This document shows, piece after piece, positions 34,399 through 42,432 of a stretch of 64,000 nt of DNA. A program made the translations under genes and the position numbers. Source of the stretch: Nannocystis bainbridge (GTDB lineage Bacteria; Myxococcota_A; Polyangia; Nannocystales; Nannocystaceae); assembly GCF_028368995.1 (NCBI RefSeq), contig NZ_JAQNDL010000003.1:2728001-2792000 (forward strand), written 5' to 3'. Below the pieces are notes generated by a model that was given only the letters and a program-made list of their open reading frames with translations, made no database searches and was not told the DNA's origin. The stretch's first letter is position 1; the number at the start of each line of letters is the position of its first letter.

Positions 34399-35862
34399 AT
34401 GGCGAGGCAGCGCGACTGGATTGGCTCGGTCATCCTCCTGTTCGGCTGCCAGGACCCGATCGGCATGGACGACACGGGGACTGGCGCGACCGATGCGACC
34501 ACCACGACGAGCATGCCCGGCCCCGGCTCGGAGTCGGCCTCGCAGACCAGCGTCACCGCATCGGAGACCGATCCACCGACGGGCACCGGACCTACGACCT
34601 CGGAGCTGCCCGGCACCACGATCGGCCCCTCGACCAGCACCGGCGAGGACACGAGCACGAGCACCGGTGGGCCGATCGCTTGCGACGAGCTCCTCGTCTT
34701 CGAGGGCCCGCTCGAGATCTTCGACGACACCGATCCGGCCAGCCTGGAATGCATCGTCGAGATCACCGGCGACCTGCTGATTCGGAACACCACGTCGCTG
34801 GTCTCCTTCGAGTCGCTGGGGAACCTGCAGCGGGTCGGCGGCAAGGTCCGGATCGAGAACAACGCCACGCTCGCGTCCCTCGACGGCCTCGCTAGCCTGC
34901 AGGTCGTCGAGGGCAAGAACACGACCCCGTTCATGTACATCTTCGACAACCCTTCGCTCACCGACATCAGCGACCTGCAGGCGCTGCGGCACGTCGGGCT
35001 GGTGAGCATCGCCGGGTGCGACGCGCTCACCGACCTCACGGGCCTCGCCGGGATCGTCGAGCCCGGCTGGAGCCTCCACCTCGGCGGCAACGCCGAGCTG
35101 AGCTCGCTCGCCAGCCTCGCAGGGATCACCGGCTTCAGCGGCAGCCTGGAGATCGGCTTCAACCCGAAGCTCGCCGACCTCGGCCCGCTCGCCGACATCC
35201 TCGCGCCGAACATGGCGCGGCTCAGCATCAGCGGCCTCCCGCTGCTCCCGGATCTCCAGGGGCTCGAGTCGGTCGAGACGCTCGGCTCGCTCGAGATCCG
35301 GGACAACCCCGGCCTCGTCGACCTCTCGGGCCTGGACGGTCTCTCGTCCGTGAGCGCCGACGCGTGGCTGGTCGGCAACGCCAAGCTCGCCAGCCTCGAC
35401 GGGCTCCAGGCGCTCACGGAGGTCGGCGGCCTGCAGATCGAGGGCCACCCGCAGCTGGCGTCCCTCGACGGGCTCCAGGCGCTCGCACAGGCCGCCCGCC
35501 TGCGGCTCGAGGACAACCCGAAGCTGACCAGCCTCACGGCGCTGGAGAGCCTGAACAGCATCAGCGAGCACCTCGAGATCGGCTACTGCGACGCGATGGG
35601 CAACGACGCCCTGATCGACCTGCACGGCCTCGAGAACCTCACCACCCTCGGCGGCCTGAGCCTCTACCAAAACGACGCCCTGCAGTCGATCGGCGCGCTC
35701 CCGCAGGGCATCGGGCTCGAGTTCCTGTGGGCGTTCAACAACCCGATGCTGCCGACTCCCATGCTGGAGGACTACGCCGCGGAGACCATGTCCGACCCAT
35801 CCTTCTCCCTGTGCAACAACGGCGGCGCGCCGGCGGCCTGCTTCTGCGTCATCCCCCCGTGA
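34399..35862 (+). CDS. Receptor-L / leucine-rich-type lipoprotein (copy A)
   Basis: 487 residues. Start ATG 34399; the same position aligns with the start of the paralogue at 36178. A short signal peptide ends in the lipobox LLFGC, followed by a Thr/Ser/Gly linker (about 25-95). The rest has the receptor-L-domain pattern: LVFEGPLEIFDDTDPASLE, ECIVEITGDLLI, then repeated strands such as LASLDGLASLQVVEG and NPKLTSLTALESL spaced about 20-24 residues, and a cysteine-bounded C-terminus (CNNGGAPAACFCVIPP). Such solenoids bind ligands; none is known here. It is the longer member of a tandem pair. Confidence 0.78.
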   Translation: MARQRDWIGSVILLFGCQDPIGMDDTGTGATDATTTTSMPGPGSESASQTSVTASETDPPTGTGPTTSELPGTTIGPSTSTGEDTSTSTGGPIACDELLVFEGPLEIFDDTDPASLECIVEITGDLLIRNTTSLVSFESLGNLQRVGGKVRIENNATLASLDGLASLQVVEGKNTTPFMYIFDNPSLTDISDLQALRHVGLVSIAGCDALTDLTGLAGIVEPGWSLHLGGNAELSSLASLAGITGFSGSLEIGFNPKLADLGPLADILAPNMARLSISGLPLLPDLQGLESVETLGSLEIRDNPGLVDLSGLDGLSSVSADAWLVGNAKLASLDGLQALTEVGGLQIEGHPQLASLDGLQALAQAARLRLEDNPKLTSLTALESLNSISEHLEIGYCDAMGNDALIDLHGLENLTTLGGLSLYQNDALQSIGALPQGIGLEFLWAFNNPMLPTPMLEDYAAETMSDPSFSLCNNGGAPAACFCVIPP

Positions 35863-36177
35863 CGGCCGCGCTGGGCCGAGCCGCACCCGACGCAGAGCGC
35901 TCCGACCCCGGCATCGCACTCGCCTTCACCGCATCCCCGCCCCGCGTCAGGTCCGCCGTACACGAGGAGCGCCGGTGCGTGCGCGCCACCGTGACCGAGC
36001 TCGACGCGTTCGCTCGCGACGACCCTCTCGGTGAGACCGAGCCCGCCGGCCTGCGACGGGTCGACCGCGAGACCCTTCGCACTCGCGCTCGCGCGTGCCG
36101 GTCTGCGGGCCCGCGGCGGCATCCGCCCCCCCCGACGCCGCTGGCCTCCCACGCGCCGATGCACCATCCTCGAGCGA
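35863..36177. other. 315-bp duplicated spacer between the paralogues
   Basis: It contains the copied add 3' end (35961-36050) and a leader that aligns with the region upstream of copy A (GCCGATGCA, CATCCTCG, ATGGCGA). No intact gene. Confidence 0.7.
35961..36050 (+). pseudogene. Duplicated 3' fragment of add
   Basis: Thirty codons read HEERRCVRATVTELDAFARD then DPLGETEPAG, nearly the C-terminus of adenosine deaminase (HEKRRFMRATVAELDAFARE then HDLGETEPAD). There is no start or catalytic domain. It marks the left end of a tandem duplication that also copied the lipoprotein gene. Confidence 0.85.
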
Positions 36178-37173
36178 ATGGCGACCCCGCGCGCGCTCCT
36201 TGGTTTGGGACTGTTTTTGTTCGGCTGCCAGAACCCCGGCGGCGAGACGGGCACCGGAGACACGGACGCCACGACTTCGACCTCGACGGTCCCCGGCACC
36301 GAGTCGGGCTCGCAGACCGGCGCCTCCGCGTCGGAGACCAGCGCTCCGACCAGCAGCACTTCGACCAGCGAAGACCCGACCCCCACGAGCGGCGAGGTCT
36401 CGACCACCCTGGTCTCGACCACCGTCGACACCTCCACCACCTTCGCCTCCACCACCGACGACACCTCCACCACCGAGCCGGGCACCACCGGCACCATGAT
36501 GGGCTGTGACGAGCCGGTCGTGTTCGAGGGCACCCTCACCATCACCGAGGCCACCGATTTGGCCGGCCTCGAGTGCATCGTCGAGATCACCGGCGACCTG
36601 CATGTCCAACACACCCTGACGCTGGCCTCGTTCGCCGAGCTGGGCAACTTGAAGCTCGTCGGCGGTTTGATCGTGTTCGAGTCGAACGCCCTGCTCCCCA
36701 ACCTCGACGGCCTCAAGAGCCTGGAGAGAGCCCAGGGGCTGATCTTGATCAACAACCCGCAGCTCACCAGCTTCGACGGGCTGGAGTCGCTGACGCAGCT
36801 CGGCAACCTGAAACTCGAGTCCAACCATGCGCTGACGAACGTCAAGGCGCTGACCAACCTCGAGATCCTCGAGAGCCTCGAGGTCGGCGTATGCGGGGGT
36901 GATGGCAACGACGCGCTGGTCGATCTCCAGGGCCTCGAGAACCTCACCGCGCTCGACTCCTTGACCTTCGACAGCAACGACGGCCTGAAGTCGATCGACG
37001 CCCTGCCGCACGACATCGGCCTCACCTGGCTCGCGGCCCACAACAACCCGCAGCTGCCGGCGGCGATGCTCGAGGCGTACCTCGCGGAGACCATGCTGGA
37101 CCCGGAGGATCAGCTCTGCGGCAACGCCGACATGCCGCCGCCGGGCCTGTGCGGCTGCACCATCCCGCCGTGA
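36178..37173 (+). CDS. Receptor-L / leucine-rich-type lipoprotein (copy B)
   Basis: 331 residues, a shorter paralogue of the gene at 34399. Signal peptide with lipobox LFLFGC, Thr/Ser-rich linker with repeats (TTLVSTTVDTSTTFASTTDD), then the same opening (VVFEGTLTITEATDLAGLECIVEITGDL) and solenoid strands (LPNLDGLKSLERAQG, LTSFDGLESLTQLG), ending in the same design (CGNADMPPPGLCGCTIPP). It has lost about half the repeat units of copy A. The linkers have diverged far more than the domains. Confidence 0.78.
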   Translation: MATPRALLGLGLFLFGCQNPGGETGTGDTDATTSTSTVPGTESGSQTGASASETSAPTSSTSTSEDPTPTSGEVSTTLVSTTVDTSTTFASTTDDTSTTEPGTTGTMMGCDEPVVFEGTLTITEATDLAGLECIVEITGDLHVQHTLTLASFAELGNLKLVGGLIVFESNALLPNLDGLKSLERAQGLILINNPQLTSFDGLESLTQLGNLKLESNHALTNVKALTNLEILESLEVGVCGGDGNDALVDLQGLENLTALDSLTFDSNDGLKSIDALPHDIGLTWLAAHNNPQLPAAMLEAYLAETMLDPEDQLCGNADMPPPGLCGCTIPP

Positions 37174-37189
37174 GCCGCGCGCGGGCGAC

Positions 37190-37212
37190 GGACGCGAGGC
37201 TTCCCCGCGTCC
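37190..37212. terminator. Hairpin between convergent lipoprotein and P460-like genes
   Basis: GGACGCG (37190-37196) pairs with CGCGTCC (37206-37212), with two further G-C pairs after one mismatch and a CTT loop. It lies in the 51-bp gap between convergent stops. No T-tract. Confidence 0.5.
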
Positions 37213-37224
37213 GCGTCCCCCGAA

Positions 37225-37779
37225 TCACGGCACCTGCACGTATACGTAGTCGTGCCCCGGATGGTCGGCGTCGCTGCCGGCCGCCTGATGGCAGGTGACG
37301 CACACGCTCATCGCCGGTCCGGCGTCGCCGAGGCCGTCGGCCACGATCCCGTCGGCGTCGTGAGGCGCCGGATGATCGGACGGTACCTCCTCATACCAGT
37401 ACCAGCTGCCGCCGTCGGTCCCTGGTTTCACGTGGCGGTAGACCGCGTAGCCGATGATCGCGGCCCCGTCGGCGTCGTACAGCTCCTTCACCGCCGCCGA
37501 CCCGACCGGGTACTCGCCGTCGCCGTGCATCGCCAGCGCGTCGTTGCTGCAGATCCGCTGCTTTCCGTGCGGCGACACCCCGATCGTCGCGTCGTGGGCG
37601 CTGGCCTCGCAGGCCGCCCATTGTTTGTAGTGGCCCTCCGCCAACCATTCGCGCATCGCCACCTTCCCGCTGGTCGGCGGCACCTGGGCCGTGTCGTCGG
37701 GGCTGTCGGTCGTGCTGCTGCCGTCGTCGCCGCAGCCGGCGAGCAGCGCGAAGGCGATGAGACATGTCCAGATCTTCAT
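37225..37779 (-). CDS. Cytochrome P460-like lipoprotein
   Basis: 184 residues from ATG 37779, which has AGGAGG five bases upstream. Signal peptide with lipobox ALLAGC. The body fits cytochrome P460: GEYPVGSAAVKELYDADGAAIIGYAVYRHVK, GSWYWYEEV and a single C-type heme site CVTCH near residue 160 with DYVYVQVP at the end. P460 proteins oxidise hydroxylamine or NO in nitrifiers and methanotrophs; in other bacteria the role is unclear. It is probably periplasmic or surface-exposed. It is divergent from the cyclase-like gene. Confidence 0.75.
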   Translation of the reverse strand: MKIWTCLIAFALLAGCGDDGSSTTDSPDDTAQVPPTSGKVAMREWLAEGHYKQWAACEASAHDATIGVSPHGKQRICSNDALAMHGDGEYPVGSAAVKELYDADGAAIIGYAVYRHVKPGTDGGSWYWYEEVPSDHPAPHDADGIVADGLGDAGPAMSVCVTCHQAAGSDADHPGHDYVYVQVP

Positions 37780-37965
37780 GAAGTCCTCCTGTCGAGATTG
37801 CCGCGCGACCTCCGGGTCGCCGAGCACCAACGGGGAGCCGCGCCTGGTGTTACGCGAATTCTCCGGCGCCAGAAGAAATCACGGCCGGATGCGCCGGCGC
37901 GACCGCGCCCCCTTCGAGCGCTTGTCAACCTCGCGCCGCCTTGCTAACCCACCAGGCGGTCCGCC

Positions 37966-39207
37966 TTGGTCACCCCGATCGCCCGCTACGCGCCTGCCCT
38001 CTTCGACCTCGCCCAGGACATCGTCGGCGGCCTCCCGCTGCGCCTGCTCGAGCAGTGGTGGGCCAGCGAGCAGACCGAGGCCGACGCGCTGCGCCTGCTC
38101 GCCGCCTGCAGGGTCACCGGCTACAACGTCGTCTCCGACGCCGCCGGCCTGACGCGCCTGACCGCCGAGCGCGGGTTGATGGAGATCCTCGCCATCATCG
38201 ATCAGCCCAAGGCGATCGTCCACGATCACGGACTCGCGCTCGGCGGCGAGAGCGTCGGGATCTGGGCCGCCGACAACACCCAGATGTTCTACCCCGCCGC
38301 GCTCGCGCCCGAGCGCCTGCTCGCCTCGCTGCTCGCCGTGCAGGACCAGGTCGCCCGCCGCTGCGCCATCAAGATCGGCCTCGCCGCCCACTTCGGCGAG
38401 TTCTACGGCGCCGGCGGCGGCCTGTACGGCGACGCCTCCGACGCGATCGAGGCGTTCGCCGAGGACCACGTCGCCGGCGGCGAGATCGTCGTCAGCCAGG
38501 CCGTCGTCGCTCGCCTGCCGCCCGCGCACGGCTTCACCCTCGCGCCCATCGGCGACACCGCCGCGCTCGAGCGGCTGTGGCGCGTCGTCGACGGTCCGCG
38601 CCTGTCCCTCGAGACAGCAACGACTCGGCGCTACCCGATCCCCTACTCGGACGCTTTTTATGCCGACCTCGTGCGCTTCGAGGGTCGCCTCGGCGATCCG
38701 GAGCTCGCGCGCGAGATGACCGCCAAGTACACCCGGCACAAGGTCGTGGTCCTGATCGAGCGTCACGCCCAGGACGCCGAGAGCCAGGCGATCGCGCTGT
38801 TCACCAACCTCTCGCTGTCGGCGCGGATGAAGGACGTCGGCCTGCGTCACCTCGACGGCGACCACGGGGCCGAGGTCAAGGTCAGCGGGCCGCTCGGGAT
38901 CTACACCTTCGACGATCCGGCGCGCGCCCTGGCGTTCGCCCGCGGCTTCCGCGGCGAGCTCGCGGACGCCGGCATCGATTGCCGGATCGGCGTCGACCAG
39001 GGCCCCGTGCTGGTGTTCGACCTCGCCGGCGGCGGCAAGGACATCGCCGGCATGCCGGTCAACATCGCCTCGAAAATGGCCCAGGACTGCGGCGAGTGGG
39101 GCAAGCTGTACCTCAGCGATCGCGTGCACGCCGGCCTCGAAGTCCCCGAGTTCCGCGAGCGCCGCTTCACCGTCTCGGGCCTGCAGCTGCGCGCCTTCGA
39201 GGGCTGA
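37966..39207 (+). CDS. Nucleotide-cyclase-like protein with two degenerate domains
   Basis: 413 residues from TTG 37966 (start uncertain). Two stretches resemble class III adenylate/guanylate cyclase homology domains. The first, about 60-200, contains IKIGLAAHFGEFYGAGGGLYGDASDAIEAFAED and GGEIVVSQAVVARLP. The second, about 255-405, contains VVVLIERHAQD, FDDPARALAFARGF, CRIGVDQGPVLVFDL and MPVNIASKMAQDCGE with LYLSDRV. The metal-binding Asp of the first strand is not seen in the second domain (VLIER), so catalysis is doubtful; a sensory or pseudo-cyclase role is possible. A repeat copy (CTGTCC-CTCG-AGACAG, 38602-38617) encodes RLSLETA between the two. A HEAT-repeat remnant follows. Confidence 0.6.
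   Translation: MVTPIARYAPALFDLAQDIVGGLPLRLLEQWWASEQTEADALRLLAACRVTGYNVVSDAAGLTRLTAERGLMEILAIIDQPKAIVHDHGLALGGESVGIWAADNTQMFYPAALAPERLLASLLAVQDQVARRCAIKIGLAAHFGEFYGAGGGLYGDASDAIEAFAEDHVAGGEIVVSQAVVARLPPAHGFTLAPIGDTAALERLWRVVDGPRLSLETATTRRYPIPYSDAFYADLVRFEGRLGDPELAREMTAKYTRHKVVVLIERHAQDAESQAIALFTNLSLSARMKDVGLRHLDGDHGAEVKVSGPLGIYTFDDPARALAFARGFRGELADAGIDCRIGVDQGPVLVFDLAGGGKDIAGMPVNIASKMAQDCGEWGKLYLSDRVHAGLEVPEFRERRFTVSGLQLRAFEG
38602..38617. repeat. Repeat copy between cyclase-like domains
   Basis: CTGTCCCTCGAGACAG, one base from the perfect CTGTCTCTCGAGACAG at 60791-60806. Both encode LSLETA, in unrelated genes. Confidence 0.6.
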
Positions 39208-39217
39208 CGGGCCGCGC

Positions 39218-39389
39218 CGCGCGGTCGCCGATCTCACCCGCCTGCTCGGCGACGCCGACCCCCCCGTCCGCCGCCAGGCCGCGCTCGCGCTCGGCAATTG
39301 CGGCGCCGCTGCGTAATGTGCAGTGCCCGCATTGACCGACCTCGCCGCCGATCTCGATCCGCAAGGCCGACGAAGCGGTCGCCAAAACC
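39218..39389 (+). pseudogene. Decayed HEAT-repeat coding remnant
   Basis: From 39218 the frame reads RAVADLTRLLGDADPPVRRQ, then AALALGNCGAAA and a TAA stop, a typical HEAT (PBS-lyase) repeat. From about 39322 another frame reads PALTDLAADLD and, after a shift, IRKADEAVAKT, the next repeat. There is no start codon or ribosome site, and two lesions. It may be the broken C-terminus of the cyclase-like gene or part of a lost neighbour. Confidence 0.55.
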
Positions 39390-39587
39390 GCAGCGTCACA
39401 ACTGTCACGATAGCGGTCACCACAATCGCCGCGGCCGTGCGCAGCGTGCTCCCCGCCACGCCGCAGACCCGCCTCAAACAGCCCTATTCTCCGGATTTGC
39501 GGCCTTCCAGCGCCGACGTCCGATCGCGGTCCGATGGGCCGAAGCGGGTCCGATCGAACAATCCAAGCCCATGCTATTCAATATTCC
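39390..39587. other. Intergenic, AT-rich leader of the next lipoprotein
   Basis: No gene. The last 20 bases (ATGCTATTCAATATTCC) are the most AT-rich in this area and probably contain the -10 region of the downstream gene. Confidence 0.4.
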
Positions 39588-40445
39588 ATGTTCATCTCGA
39601 CACGTATTCACCTCTGCATCGTCGCCTCGACGCTCCTGGCGTGCACGTTCCAGAGCAAGCTCTACGACAGCGCGAGCGACCCTGCGAGCTCCGACACCGA
39701 AGGCGAGTCCTCGCAATCGCCGGGCGGCTCCGACGGCGAGAGCACCTATCAAGGTACCACCGACGAACCGGCCGCGACGGAGCCCGAGCCGGCCACGGCC
39801 ACGTCGTGGGTCGGGACCACCGACGCGGGCTGGACCTCCACCACCGACCCGACTTGGACCTCCACCACCGGCTTCTCGACCGACAGCCACGGCGAGACCA
39901 CCGCCGCCGTGACCACCGAATGGGAGACCGGCACCACCGGCGTCTCCTCCTCGTACACCACCTCAGCGCCGGAGGAGCCCGTGCCGTGCGAGGGCGAGGC
40001 CGAGCCGATCGACGCCGAGGTGCTGGCCTACCTCGAGTCGCAGATCGCCGCCGACCCGGACAGCGCCGGCACCACCGGCGAGGACGACGACCCGAACCTG
40101 CTTTACGTCCGCTTCTCGAGCGAGACCCACAGTTGCGCCGACCCACACGACCGCATCGGCTGCGGCCAACAATGGGAGCTGTCTGTGCGGATCCCCAGCG
40201 CCTTCCAGGCCCCGGGCCTCTATGCCCTCTCGTGGCCCGGCGTGTACGCCTTCGGCCTCGAGACCGACACTGACCAGGGCGGCGACAACTGTAGCAGCGG
40301 CGGCAGCGAGGCCAAGGGCACGCTCGAGATCATCGCCATCGACGGGGACAAGGTCGTCGGCCGCCTGTGCCACGTGAAGTGGTCGGGCTTCGGCAATGAC
40401 TTCGCGCTCGACGGCAAGTTCATCGCCCCGCGCTGCCCCGAGTGA
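39588..40445 (+). CDS. Lipoprotein of unknown function with Thr/Ser linker
   Basis: 285 residues from ATG 39588. Lipobox TLLAC, then about 110 residues of low-complexity linker with repeats (TTDAGWTSTTDPTWTSTTG), then a 160-residue soluble domain: LAYLESQIAADPDSAGTTG, LLYVRFSSETHSCADPHDRIGCGQQWELSVRIP, PGVYAFGLE, CSSGGSEAKGTLEIIAIDGDKVVGRLCHVKWSG. The paired cysteines suggest disulfides outside the cell. No family recognised. Confidence 0.7.
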   Translation: MFISTRIHLCIVASTLLACTFQSKLYDSASDPASSDTEGESSQSPGGSDGESTYQGTTDEPAATEPEPATATSWVGTTDAGWTSTTDPTWTSTTGFSTDSHGETTAAVTTEWETGTTGVSSSYTTSAPEEPVPCEGEAEPIDAEVLAYLESQIAADPDSAGTTGEDDDPNLLYVRFSSETHSCADPHDRIGCGQQWELSVRIPSAFQAPGLYALSWPGVYAFGLETDTDQGGDNCSSGGSEAKGTLEIIAIDGDKVVGRLCHVKWSGFGNDFALDGKFIAPRCPE

Positions 40446-40598
40446 GACGCGGCGACCTGCGGGCACGCGATCCTGTGATTCGCGTGTCCGCGCCGATGGC
40501 CGTGTGGGCATCCAGACCGCGCAAGATCTGGCGTTGGTGGCTCTCGAAGAGGCGCGGCGCTCCACGGCAGCGAATCACGGCACGCTCGTCAGGCCGTG

Positions 40599-40687
40599 GG
40601 CCTCGCCTGCCGGTCCCGGGACGGTGAGGCCGTGGCCATCGAGCGCAGCTGCTCGCCAGGTGTTGACGCTGCGCGTCAACGAGCAGC
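40599..40687. terminator. Structured intergenic region with nested hairpins
   Basis: One hairpin pairs GGCCTCGCC (40599-40607) with GGTGAGGCC (40623-40631), enclosing the palindrome GTCCCGGGAC. A second pairs GTTGACGC (40662-40669) with GCGTCAAC (40673-40680), flanked by GCTGCTCG and CGAGCAGC arms that can extend it. It lies between convergent genes, so termination is likely, though a small structured RNA cannot be excluded. Confidence 0.5.
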
Positions 40688-40708
40688 GGCTCTGACGTGA
40701 GCGCGGCT

Positions 40709-42118
40709 TCAGGCCGCCGCTGCTGCTGCCTGATCGGCGCGGCCGAGCAGCGCGTCTGCGGCCGGACCGATCACCCCGATCAGCGCGTCGCGGCACAGCG
40801 TCACCTGCTCGTCGGGCATCAGCCGCCCGTGCGCGCGCAGCAGCTCCGGATCGGCGTCTGCCGGCCACGGGCGGACGCCGACCGGCTCGCGCAGGGCCGC
40901 GGCGAACGCCTCGCGCACCGCCTCGCGCACCGCGGGCGAGCGGCCGAGGGCCCACTGCACGAACCGCCAGGCCAGCTGCGAGTGGCGGCCCTCGTCGACG
41001 GCGATCTGCCGCAGCACGCTGCGGACCACGTAGTCGCTGGTCTGGAACGCGGCGACCTGGGCCAGCAGGGCCGCCAGCGTCTCGCCGACGCAGCCCTCGC
41101 GCACCGCCGCGGCGGCCAGCGCCGGCAGGTCGCTGTCGCCGAGCGCATCGGACATGTCCAAACGGCCAGGTCCCATCGGGCTGCCCGCGTACGCGCCCGC
41201 CAGCGCGTAGCAGGCGCGCGCGTGTGCGATCTCGTCGGCCATCGCCCGCTGCGCCCCGTCGACCAGCGACGCCGGCGCGCCGATGGCCAGCAGCTGCAGC
41301 GCGAAGCGGGCGAACGAGGCCACCGACGCGTGCTCCTCGGCCGCCGTCGCGCCCCACAGCTCGGCCAGCGCGGCGCGGGTCGGCTCGTCGAGGCCCGTGA
41401 GCGACGGCAAGATCTGACCCTGCCAGTCGCTGCGGCGCAGGCTCGGCGCCACCCGGCCCGCGCCCTCGACCATGAACGGCCGGCCCTCGCACACCATCCC
41501 GTCGCCGTGGGCGACGAAGTAGCAGCACTGGTCCGGAGCGGCCGGCATCGGGTCCGGCCCGCACTGCACGGTCAGATCGGTGTAACTGCAGAACGGGTCG
41601 CCGGTGGCCGCCGCGTTGGCCCAGCTCTGGCTGCACGCCTCGTCGCAGGCGGCGCAGTCGGCCAGGCCGTCGGGCACCGGGAAGCACACGTACTTCTGCA
41701 TCAGCCCCGGCGGCGGCGGCTCGCACGTGAACTCGCCCGGCTCGTCGGTGGTCCCGGGCTCGCCCGTCGTCGTCGTCGTGCTCGTCGTCGTGCCGCTGGT
41801 CTCGCCGGTCGTGCTGGTGGTCTCCTCGCCGGTGATCGTGTTCGGCGTCGTCGTCGTGCCCGGCGCGGTCGTGGCCTCGCTCGTCGAGGTCGTCACGCCC
41901 TCCGTGGTGGCCGTCAATTCGCCCGGGTCATCGGTCGTGCCGGTGAGCGGCCCCGACGTCACTGCGCCGGTGGTCGAAGTGGTCGAGCTGGTCGAGGTCG
42001 ATTCGGGTTCGGTCCCCGCGTTCGTCTCGCTGCTCGCGCCCCCGCAGGCGGCCACCAGCCCCAGCGCCGCCATCAGCTCGACATAGAAGGCGCGGGTCAC
42101 GGCAAAGTGGGAGCGCAT
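40709..42118 (-). CDS. Lipoprotein with ferritin-like domain
   Basis: 469 residues. Signal peptide with lipobox LVAAC, then about 100 residues of Thr/Ser/Gly repeats, a Cys-rich segment (about 130-200: CFPVPDGLADCAACDEAC, CSYTDLTVQC, DQCCYF) and a C-terminal ferritin-like helical bundle (about 225-420). Candidate diiron ligands are in EEHASVASFARFALQL, DEIAHARACYAL and VDEGRHSQLAWR. Known relatives are uncharacterised. The dispersed palindrome GGACATGTCC (41150-41159) encodes DMSD in the loop between helices. Confidence 0.78.
   Translation of the reverse strand: MRSHFAVTRAFYVELMAALGLVAACGGASSETNAGTEPESTSTSSTTSTTGAVTSGPLTGTTDDPGELTATTEGVTTSTSEATTAPGTTTTPNTITGEETTSTTGETSGTTTSTTTTTGEPGTTDEPGEFTCEPPPPGLMQKYVCFPVPDGLADCAACDEACSQSWANAAATGDPFCSYTDLTVQCGPDPMPAAPDQCCYFVAHGDGMVCEGRPFMVEGAGRVAPSLRRSDWQGQILPSLTGLDEPTRAALAELWGATAAEEHASVASFARFALQLLAIGAPASLVDGAQRAMADEIAHARACYALAGAYAGSPMGPGRLDMSDALGDSDLPALAAAAVREGCVGETLAALLAQVAAFQTSDYVVRSVLRQIAVDEGRHSQLAWRFVQWALGRSPAVREAVREAFAAALREPVGVRPWPADADPELLRAHGRLMPDEQVTLCRDALIGVIGPAADALLGRADQAAAAAA
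41150..41159. repeat. GGACATGTCC palindrome in the ferritin-like gene
   Basis: Perfect palindrome followed by AAACGGCCAGGTCCC, the next half-copy of the family. Confidence 0.55.
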
Positions 42119-42432
42119 GCGGGAAACCTAGCCAAGCCCTGCCGGGCACGCCACCGGGCTCATGCGATTCGCGCCACCACCCGCGCCCCGTGTTCGCCCG
42201 CCCTCCGTCGATCACATCCGGTGCCGTGAAGCAGGCCCACGAAATGCGGCGCTCGTCACCAGTTCGCGCAGTTGCGCGCACCTGTCCCTTCGGACATCCG
42301 AGTGGGCCCGATCGCAACGCTCGCATGGGTAAAAGCAACGTGTTTCAACCGACCTCGTCGGCAGTCGCCGGGGCCGGCACCCACGTTCGCGGGCCCGATC
42401 TCTCCGGCACCTCGCTCGTCGCCGCCAGCGAG
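42119..42432. other. 314-bp intergenic region with one hairpin repeat
   Basis: No gene. It contains the TGTCC-CTTC-GGACA hairpin (42283-42296), preceded by AC and followed by T. Otherwise nothing recognised. Confidence 0.5.
42283..42296. repeat. TGTCC-CTTC-GGACA hairpin
   Basis: Same loop and stem as the copy at 14768-14781; both have the right flank ATCC. Confidence 0.65.
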
